Of a DNA stretch of 64,000 nucleotides, positions 56,407 through 64,000 are shown piece after piece. The notes beneath the pieces were generated by a model. The model was given only the letters and a program-made list of their open reading frames with translations. It was not told the DNA's origin and made no database searches. Made by a program: the position numbers and the translations under genes. Each line of letters begins with the position of its first letter. Positions within the stretch are counted from its first letter, which is position 1. The stretch comes from Pilatotrama ljubarskyi. Taxonomy: Eukaryota; Basidiomycota; Agaricomycetes; Polyporales; Polyporaceae. Where the stretch lies: contig MU277723.1 in assembly GCA_022385805.1 (NCBI GenBank), forward strand, positions 130,336-194,335. The letters are read 5' to 3'.

Positions 56407-58199
56407 ATGTACAACCCACACCTCGCCCGCTTCGTCAACGGCGAGCGGCCTCAGCTTCACCATCTCTCCGTAACGGTGCGCCATGATTGATATCTGGCGT
56501 GCGCACACTCGCGCGCGTCGCCACCCCACCCGCCGCTGAACAGACCGTTGGCCCCAGAGTGTCCCCATGGAGCTCGGACAGGACGACGCGAGGGAGTTCC
56601 TAGCGTCCTTCGAGGTTGACCCTTCAGATGATATCAAGTGCGCCGCCGTCGCCCGCCTCTGGGAATCTCTTCTCGAGAAATACCCCGGAGTCCCATTCCT
56701 CATGCTACGCGTGGCGGACATGCGATGGGCCCTGAACAGCAGAGTCACTGCCTATGCAATGTACTTGGATGTGCGCGGACACCTCCTTTGTATCACTGCT
56801 GCCCGTCAAACCTTATCGCGGTACAGCTCCAACGCGTCTTGAAGGACTCTGCCTTTTCAGCGTGGCTCCAGAAGGCCCGCCTCAAAGTACTCACAGAGGC
56901 TGTCAACACTCGTAGGTACCCAGGAATTTTCTGACGGCCATCCTTCTCAGCGCCGTCTCCAGTACACACCTACAAGACCAACACGAGCATCTACACCCCG
57001 TCCCAGCGCTGGCGGCCCAACGTCGCCCAGGACCGCCTCCCCGCGAGCTCCTGCAAGCTCCAGCACGCAGAGTACGTCACCTTCGGCGAGGTCTGGGACA
57101 AGCTCGGCGCGGCGGGCGTGCCGATGGCGACGTACCTCAACTACCACTGCCTCGAGACCAACGCAATCGAGGGCGTCCTTCAGTTCGATCCTCCTGTATG
57201 GCTCCATGGCTTTCCGGTCCCGGTGAGAGCTGACAGTGCGCACAGGCCACTATCAGATTATCGCAGGACGGCTTCTCAGGGCAGGTCGACATACCAGACC
57301 GGCACTTGACGTCTGGCGGGATCGTCCGCGATGTTGGCCAAGCGGTAGGCATACTGCAAGATACGCGAAAGGTAACGCGACATTGCTGTCCCGTACACAG
57401 TCCGATGAGCTGACCTTGTCCGCAGGCGATGGACGAGATCTACAAGCTCCTCGAGGACCCCGCCTTCGAGCTCACCATCGAGACCGTCTGCCACCTCCAC
57501 AAAATCCTCATGCGCACAAACCATATCCTGGCCATCAGGCAACACGGCAATGCACAACTGGCCCATACTCACGTTGGCTTGACCCGGCAGCATTGCGCTA
57601 TCAACGTCAGCGTGGCAGGAAAGGACGTCAAAGTCCAGTTCTGCCCGTTCGACTCGGTGGACGCGGAGCTCACTGCGTTCTGCGCGCGGTTCAATGTAAG
57701 CCATCGACTCTGCTAGGGAGTGAGGGTGAAGCTGATCAGAGATTTCCCAGGAGCTGATGAGGCAGGACGTCGACCCATTCGCAGCAGCAGCTTGGATTAG
57801 CCATGTCTTCGTGACCATCCATCCATTCGAGGTAAGACTTGCGCAAAGGACGCCAGCCTTGTTCGATAACATTCTTGTTCGTAGGACGGGAACGGCCGGC
57901 TCTCAAGACTTCTTGCGTCGATACCCTTGCTACGACAAAGGTTACCCCCTCTCACCGTTGCCGTGTCATGGCAGAACAAGTACTATCACGCTCTCAACTG
58001 GGTGAGTGACATCTACCTGGAACCTAGCTGGTCGCTCAGGCACGCGACTTCGCAGACTCGCGCCAACGGCGACGGCGACTACGGCGTTTTGATGAAGTTG
58101 CTGTTCCAGGCGACGCAATCTGCCATGGACGAGTTGCGCGGGCTGCTGACGTCCGAAGTGGTACCAGTAGTCAATGAGGATGCGGAGATGAACATCTAG
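56407..58199 (+). CDS. Fic domain protein (putative AMP-transferase) with inhibitory motif
   Basis: Nine exons join in phase: 56407-56469, 56558-56770, 56827-56911, 56951-57195, 57267-57344, 57426-57695, 57751-57831, 57885-58001 and 58056-58199, giving 431 residues. The Fic catalytic motif HPFEDGNGRLSR (residues 342-353) is complete, with the catalytic His342; its codons are split by an intron after HPFE. About 150 residues earlier, LETNAIEGVLQ contains T-x-x-x-E-G (Thr190-Gly195), the inhibitory-helix motif of Fic proteins, in which the Glu blocks productive ATP binding. The spacing (inhibitory helix N-terminal to the Fic core) is that of class II proteins such as human FICD and Drosophila Fic. 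The protein has no TPR repeats or membrane anchor that I can see, so it is probably soluble. It could AMPylate or de-AMPylate an unknown target. Confidence 0.88.
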
Positions 58200-58496
58200 T
58201 GGAGTCGAATGTATCATGTAGTATATCCAGCTGTCAACGTTACCCGCTGTACTTCTCATATTTATATGGAGGCAGGAGGTTTGCTTATCTTCCCTTGGTG
58301 TGAGTACATGCAGCGGGAGAGGGAAGCGTTCGGAGTCCGGACCGGACTGGAAAGTGCCACGTGCGGGCTGCCGGTCGCTGTTTCGGACACTCGTCCTCAT
58401 CCTCTCTTCATACCCAGCTGCTGCCTCTCTCCGCCTTTCACCGCTGTTCTGCTCAGACATCTCCCCTGTGCCATACCACACCTGGACTACGCCAGC

Positions 58497-59089
58497 ATGG
58501 ACGGTGGAGAGAGGCGTTCGCCCGACTTTCAACGCGACGCAGACCGCCCCTCGAAGCGTCCCCGACATTCCGACTCCGCCCCTTCTGCCTCTGCGTCCCT
58601 CTCTCACCCGCCGTACTCCGCTTCCTCCTCGCAAAACATGGACCAGAATCCCATATCGAATGGGAACGGGCACGCGCACCATTCCGCTTCTTTACCACCG
58701 CTCTCGCTCTCGATCCTGGGAGTCGAGCCGCTGGACGAATTCATCCGCGAAATCGCGGACTTCATCCACTACCAGATCAGCACACGCCCAGCAGACCTGC
58801 AAGGGAATGTAGAGGTCGAGGCAAAGATTGGTGTACTGCGCGACCGTGACACAGGACAGCGATTGCAGCTGCCCGTGCTCGTCGAAACCAGTGCGTCTTC
58901 TGTGCCCTGTAATTATGCCTTTTCACCGATGGTTCAAGCCCCTCCTCTGCCACGGTTGCTTGCACTGCGCGGTGTGTAGTCCTCACTCCAAACGCGATCG
59001 ACCTCCGGTTCGAATCAAACATGTCCGCAGTGCGTTCCGTCCCACTTTGACTGTGCCACCCCTCGTCCGCCTCTCACACGAGCTCTTCG

Positions 59090-59139
<50 letters not shown>

Positions 59140-59967
59140 ACACCCTTTCCCCCCCCCCACCCCCCCCTCCCAATTACCCAGAGACAGCACCAGCACTACA
59201 ACAAACTGCTGAACAACCTCAAGACCACGCCTTCGTCCGCGCACCCGTCCTCGACGCTCACGTACCAGCATTTGCACCTCATCGACAGCTTCTACGCACC
59301 CGAGGGCGGGCGCGGCGAAAAGATCCGCGTCACGCGCGACGAGAAGACGGGCGAGGTCCGCGAGTGCGTCCGCAAGATTCGCCTCGCGGACCTCAACGTC
59401 TACAGCCCCAAACGCGCCGCCGACTGGCGCATCAGCGTCAACCTCGAAGTGCCCGGTACGTCCGCGTCCTCGCCCGTGTTGCCCCTCGAACGGTGTCTCG
59501 CCTTCGGCGCGTCGCACCGTGTCATCGCGAGATATGACGTGCTCCTTGGCGCGCATACGGAGAGCTTTGGCTGATCTCTGTCGAACGTGCAGTGCCGCCG
59601 CCACTGGGGTCACCGACGCATACGCGGAAAAAGGATCGGATGAGCTACTCGCACGAGGAGTTCGTCATTGACCTCACCCAGGTCACCTCCACTTTCGGCC
59701 CAAGTTCCAAGGTACGGCGTGCCACTGCATTTTTGGTTCTCCATGGCTATGGTCGGGCCTCGCTGAGATTACTTCACTGCGTAGCCGGAAGTGCTGCACG
59801 AGCTCGAGCTCGAGCTCGCACGGCCCGAATATCTGCTCGCGACGGCCGCGAAGCGCGGAGACCCGAACGTGCCAGAACAGGATCGCGGGGCTTTCGACGA
59901 GCTCATCCGGGCGTTTGTCAACAACGCACGGATACTCGTTCGCAATGCGGATGGCGGGTGGCAGTGA
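58497..59967 (+). CDS. CET1: mRNA-capping RNA 5'-triphosphatase, Cet1 type
   Basis: Five exons, 58497-58890, 58980-59029, 59182-59455, 59593-59711 and 59785-59967, give 339 residues. After a Ser/Pro-rich basic N-terminus the tunnel-fold triphosphatase starts near 75. Motif A is VEVEAKIG (metal-binding glutamates). It is followed by LRFESNMS, YQHLHLIDSFY, KIRLADLNVYSPK, the strand DWRISVNLEVP, KDRMSYSHEEFVIDLTQVT, and the second glutamate strand VLHELELELARPE. These are the landmarks of fungal Cet1/Pct1 metal-dependent enzymes that remove the gamma phosphate of nascent mRNA before capping; animals use an unrelated enzyme. The protein should be nuclear and bind the guanylyltransferase. The second intron (59030-59181) contains a 47-C run just before its acceptor. 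Confidence 0.92.
59090..59136 (+). repeat. 47-base C homopolymer in intron
   Basis: An uninterrupted run of 47 C lies in intron 2 of the RNA triphosphatase gene, followed by shorter runs of 10 C (59149-59158) and 8 C (59160-59167). It forms an exaggerated polypyrimidine tract before the CAG acceptor at 59181. The exact length is unreliable in any assembly. Confidence 0.85.
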
Positions 59968-62900
59968 AATGCACGACGTGCACTACTTTGTAGGGATGCG
60001 GTCGGTGTGCGCAGTCCTGTTGCCCACACGGCTGACTTGCATGTCTGACATAGGTCAGGCGGGCAGGAGCGGCGCAAGCGCGTCGCGCAGCGTCCTTGCT
60101 GTAACATTACGTGTAGATCCTAATTCGCTAATTCTCTGGCAGCCGCTGTCAGAAGATTGAATCGGTACAGGATGGCGTCGTGATGCATTGAATATGTCAG
60201 TTACAATGAAAAGCTGCGGTCAACGAAACGTCCCCGCCGGGCTGTCGTACGATCAATATACGGCACGATAGGTCTCCCCGATTCCTGGATCGTATCGAAA
60301 CCGATAAAGGAGGCCTGCTACGGTCACTCCGCCCAGATGGCAGCTCGAACGTGCGCACCCGACGCGCAGCTCTCCCGATACCCATCGTCTCCTCGCGCCG
60401 TTTGTACGGGGCCAGCGACGGGCCAGCGATCTGTGCGATCTGTTCGAGTTCTGTGGCGTCCCCGCGATGGTCCCGCGACGCTGAGCTTCCCGAGCGTCGG
60501 ATCGCCTTTGCCTCCACCGACTGGAATTAATGCGCAGTTCAAGCGTCGTCCGCGGTCCTCCGAGTGGTCGTGGCCCTGGAAACGTTGCACGGTCCCACGA
60601 GCGGGGTTGGCTGGATTACAGAGACATCGCAGCTATAACTGGCCATGGGGGTGCCCTAGACTGCGCTGTCGCCTTGCGATATATCATCCAGTTCGGAACG
60701 GCAGCGTACTGGCGCCGTCCGCCAGCGGGATCGCAGCCAAGACATCTGGCAGGCGGCGTGCACGCTAGAACTCGAGAACACGACCTCGCGAGGTTGCGTG
60801 ATGGTGTTCGGATCCGTACTGTACGCTGCAGACTCGGAGTCCAAGGTGCCAGTGTACTCGCGCCCGCAAATCTGGTATGCCAAGATAGCCTTTCGTGCCT
60901 CCTCGGGGCCTTCGCGTCGGGTCGAGTGCGGCCAAGTATGTGACATCGTCGTCCTGGACGGTGATGCGGGGAAGCCGTCCATCGGCAGATATGCGTGCAA
61001 GAACGTGCTCTTGGAAGCTTGAGGTACCGTCGCGGTACTGCCGCGTTGCTTCTTGTGGGAGTGTGCTGGGGGACTGCGCAGGGCCGTAATCGTGGCCTTC
61101 GGCCGTGCATGTCGGGAGAGTGCGATGGCCTCGATTGTCTGTAGAGAGGGCCGGTTTCGCGGATACGACAAGGGTCGAGCGCTTCGAGGAGCACGATCAT
61201 GATGTCTACGTGCACAGCGAGCTTGAGCCGCGAACAGACACGGGAGAGAGGATGTCAGCGGGCGTAGAGCAGCCCAGCCCGGCTCGTCCTATGGAGCAGC
61301 CCTACGCCGCACGGTGCAGCAGCAGAAGGCCAATAGAGACGACTTTATAGGCAGACGCCAGCAAATGAATGAGTGCAGAGGCCGCACGCCGCCGCTCAAT
61401 GGGCTCCATGACGCCATCGTCAATTGACCAGAGCCCAGGCCGACGCAGCACTGAAGCGCGAAGAACAACAGTGACGCCACGACGAAGACCTCGAGTCCGA
61501 TAACAGCCAGTCCTGGTGAGCGGGGAGAACTTGAGGTAATAATGGCATCATCATCGTAAGGCCTCGCGCCGTGATGGTCGCGCAGCCTAGTGCGATCCTG
61601 TGTTGTGCCGGCCTGGCGACGTCCAGCCGAGGGTGAGCCACAGGCCCGATCAGACTGTGTGTAGAACGCCTATTCACGCCCGCGAACGAGAGCAGTAGAG
61701 GGGACCCGAGGAGAAACGTAGGTGGAAGCGACGAGATGCGCATCACAGCGGGCACTCAGAGTGTGGTTGCGCCGCTGCGGCGCTTGCGATGAGGTGCCAT
61801 TCTCGAGATGTGAGAGACATGGAGGGGTCGGTACCTGCGCGACGCCGACAGGACCAAGTCGATTTGACGAGGGAATTCGGAATTCGGGGCTACGCGGGAC
61901 ATCGGTGACATAAATTCAACAAGGGAGATGGTGCTAAAGGAAGCGACGTCGACCGAGGGAACAGCAAGAGGCGCCAAGTCCAGGAGATGCCGTTGTCTGC
62001 TGCAGGCTGATGCCGCTATCTCGTCGAGCATACCCGGACGCGGCGGGGGAGGACGGCGGACATGAGATGCCAGAGACTCAGAGATAGGACGAAGAAGGCC
62101 GAAAGGCAGGCGGCACGCAGCGAGTCTTGTGAGGGGCCACGAGTCGAGCAAGAGGATCGTGATCGCGCTGGGACCCTGCAGAGCGTACGTTCGAGGGGAA
62201 TATATCTGGTTTAGTACGGACGGCACCTGATCCGGGCTCGTCCGCGGGCAGCGGGTAAACAGTCTTGGTCTCTGGCGAGGCGCCGCAGAAGACGAAGAAG
62301 AGAGAAATGGCGAGCAGACGTGTAGAGTGGTGGCAAGCGGTACGTCTGGGTTTTGCAGGGCGGCGGTTCTCGTGGACGACGGAGGCCAGTAAGAGCTGGC
62401 ACGGGCGCGTCTGATCAGAGGCCGCAGGACGATGAGGATGAGAATCTGCGAGGCATCTACGCAGCAGCAGTGGATCAGTGGGTTGATGCAATTATGAGGA
62501 ATTGACTCAGCGGCGGCCAGCGGCATTAAGGGTGGTATGAGAGCGATATGGCGCGAGGTGGGTATCTGGGGAGACGCGTGCGGACAGCGTGTGGGCGGTT
62601 GGAATCAGGTACAGTGTTTGAGAGCCAGTGAGAGATTTGTGCCTGGTTGGGTACGCAAGCTGTGGGCTGCTTGGCATGGAGACTAGGTGCGGACGGGGCA
62701 GGCACGTCAAGATGGGACAGACTGGAGGGAGAGAAGGAAGAAGGAATCGCAAAGGACAGGCGGCTGGGTGAGACGCTGGAGGTGAGTGTGGGCGGACTGG
62801 GGAAAAGAGGTGATGGCTGCGGGGGAAGGGTGCGGCGTGGACGAGAAGGGGCCGAGATGGAGAAGAGAATGGAGGGAGGAGGAGAAGGGAGTGGATGGTC

Positions 62901-63409
62901 GGAGCAGGCGAGAGTTGCAAGAGCCAAGCTTCGCGGAGTCCGGGCCGCCGCGGGGTGTTGGACCAGTTGCCATATGCGGTTAGCTGAGAAGATGATCGCA
63001 GATCTGCGCCGGTGGATCGAGATCTGGAGTGCGTAGATAATAGATATTTATTGGCGAGGATAAGTGTTAAATTTGTCCGGACACAGCAGCCCACTCTCCC
63101 CGTAATACTCGCCTCGCACCCTCCCTCGAGCGACCCGGTTGGCGTGCTGGCTGCAGGCGACGCAGGAAGGACTGGGCTGGGCGCAGACCTGCTCGGTGGT
63201 GGCGCGACGAGGATGGTAAGTGCAGTCGTCGTCGAAGCCGTCCGTGCACTAAACGCAGCTGGCAGCCTGGGACTCCGACTCCCCCTACTCTTTCCCGCCA
63301 CCCATCACCACACCGTCTCTTCCCCACCCAGGTACGCCCGCCGCCTCCGCCTCCCTCTCCCCTGCTCATCCTCTCCCCTCAGCCACCCCGCCCGCCCTCC
63401 CCCTCCTCT
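59968..63409. other. Unassigned 3.4 kb region
   Basis: No gene could be supported. Minus-strand frames between 61280 and 62530 contain hydrophobic pieces such as SLLFFALQCCVGLGSG (near 61460) and RLLAISLFFVFCGAS (near 62280), with possible splice signals near 62170-62220. These might be exons of a membrane protein reading towards 61300, but phases could not be reconciled and no family was recognised. The frames at 60616-61215 (minus) are Arg/Pro/His-rich and look like shadows. The stretch 63290-63409 is C/T-rich and probably the leader of the F-box gene at 63410. Confidence 0.3.
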
Positions 63410-64000
63410 ATGCCCATCCCTGTCTCCTACGCCTGCATGTCCCCCATCCACTCCCTCCCCGTAGAACTCTTGACCAGCATCTTCCAGCTGGGCGTAGACT
63501 CCCATCCCCCGCCCGACGACCAGTACCCCGCTGAGACCACCTTCGAGGTCCTCGTCTCACACGTATGCAGGCATTGGAGGCACATCGCCATCCACACCCC
63601 ACATCTATGGACCACCGTCCACTTCCGCACGCGCGCACACATGCTTCGCGGCGAAACCTATCTCTCCCGCAGCGGCCACCTTCCCATCGACATCTACGTC
63701 GATACCTGCTCAGAGGAGGACTACAAGGAACGCAAGGACCTCCTCTTCCGCCAACAGTTCCTCCCCGTCTTCGACGTCGTCCTCCCACACATCCACCGCT
63801 GGCGCGAACTCCATCTCAAGGTCGCAGACCTCGAGTGCAAGTCCTACGCTCGCAGAGTCCTCTCCACCTGCGGCACCGCACCCGCCCTCCAGACCCTCCA
63901 GCTCTGGCATGTCCAGAACTGGCGCACCTCTGAACGTCTCTACAACCACATCGGCCCCCCTCCCGTCGTCGTATTCGGCGGCTCTCTCCCCTCCCTCAAG
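63410..64000 (+). CDS. F-box domain protein, partial (runs off the window)
   Basis: The frame starts MPIPVSYACMSPI and is open to the last base, 197 residues. The F-box-like motif is at the N-terminus: SLPVELLTSIFQLGVDSHPP then LVSHVCRHWRHIAIHTPHLW (residues about 13-65). It continues with LSRSGHLPIDIYVDT, a charged stretch, then VLPHIHRWRELHLKV and LQTLQLWHVQN, the start of the leucine-rich part. This is the common Agaricomycete F-box layout, similar to the gene at 917-2629 (SHVCRAWRYIALHTPALW). The predicted role is SCF substrate adaptor. The start is the first ATG in frame with the F-box; an upstream exon cannot be excluded. The 3' end lies outside the window. Confidence 0.8.
   Translation, partial: MPIPVSYACMSPIHSLPVELLTSIFQLGVDSHPPPDDQYPAETTFEVLVSHVCRHWRHIAIHTPHLWTTVHFRTRAHMLRGETYLSRSGHLPIDIYVDTCSEEDYKERKDLLFRQQFLPVFDVVLPHIHRWRELHLKVADLECKSYARRVLSTCGTAPALQTLQLWHVQNWRTSERLYNHIGPPPVVVFGGSLPSLK

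Noticed and set aside
59006..59019. GGTTCGAATC-like word resembling a tRNA T-arm
   Set aside because: It lies inside exon 2 of the RNA triphosphatase, coding the conserved LRFESN strand; no cloverleaf surrounds it.
60616..61215. Minus-strand frame of 199 residues
   Set aside because: Arg/Pro/His-rich with no domain, and two other frames are equally open, so it was not called a gene.
61280..62530. ABC transporter of the ABCC type suggested by hydrophobic pieces
   Set aside because: No Walker or signature motif exists downstream, and a full ABCC protein would not fit before the gene ending at 59967.

Overview
The window is nuclear DNA of a filamentous basidiomycete, most likely an Agaricomycete of the polypore type. 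The reasons are compact spacing, genes on both strands, GT-AG introns mostly of about 45-70 bases, many very short exons, C/T-rich leaders before several starts, F-box proteins of the Agaricomycete kind, and orthologues of standard fungal proteins (KRE6/SKN1, BCKD E1-alpha, Cet1-type RNA triphosphatase). No rRNA, tRNA, CRISPR array, prophage or intact transposon was recognised. Gene models were spliced by hand from splice consensus, reading phase and family conservation; there is no transcript evidence.

Layout. 0.9-8.7 kb: an F-box gene, then a divergent short-chain dehydrogenase / FAD-dependent oxidoreductase pair, then a second F-box gene. 10.1-13.97 kb: a hyaluronan-synthase-like GT2 with a long disordered N-terminus. 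14.2-18.1 kb: a SUMO protease of the Ulp2/SENP6-7 type whose catalytic domain is split by an acidic insertion. 19.0-21.2 kb: a KRE6/SKN1 beta-glucan synthesis protein. 22.0-23.2 kb: a ZIP9-like metal transporter. 24.2-27.7 kb: three copies of a small secreted protein family. 29.1-31.0 kb: a tandem pair of proteins with a glycine-rich hydrophobic hairpin. 32.8-37.7 kb: two convergent Ser/Thr/Pro-rich single-pass membrane proteins.

38.8-40.8 kb: a Gfo/Idh/MocA oxidoreductase cut into 15 exons. 43.3-47.6 kb: a secreted agmatinase/arginase-family enzyme divergent from a MATE transporter. 48.2-50.2 kb: glycerol dehydrogenase and a small basic protein. 51.1-53.1 kb: a type I membrane protein. 54.2-58.2 kb: BCKD E1-alpha divergent from a Fic protein that carries the autoinhibitory motif. 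58.5-60.0 kb: the mRNA-capping RNA triphosphatase, with a 47-C run in one intron. 63.4 kb to the end: the start of another F-box gene.

The genes do not form one pathway. Loose themes are cell wall and surface (GT2, KRE6, three Ser/Thr-rich membrane proteins, secreted small proteins), small-molecule redox metabolism (SDR, FAD enzyme, Gfo/Idh, glycerol dehydrogenase), amino-acid catabolism (BCKD E1-alpha, ureohydrolase), transport (ZIP, MATE) and post-translational control (F-box, SUMO protease, Fic). The main gene-poor stretches are 40.8-43.3 kb and 60.0-63.4 kb, where no product could be recognised. The most interesting points are the split SUMO protease, the hyaluronan-synthase-like enzyme, the Fic protein, the secreted-protein cluster, the extreme microexon structure of the Gfo/Idh gene and a local group of GC-AG introns.
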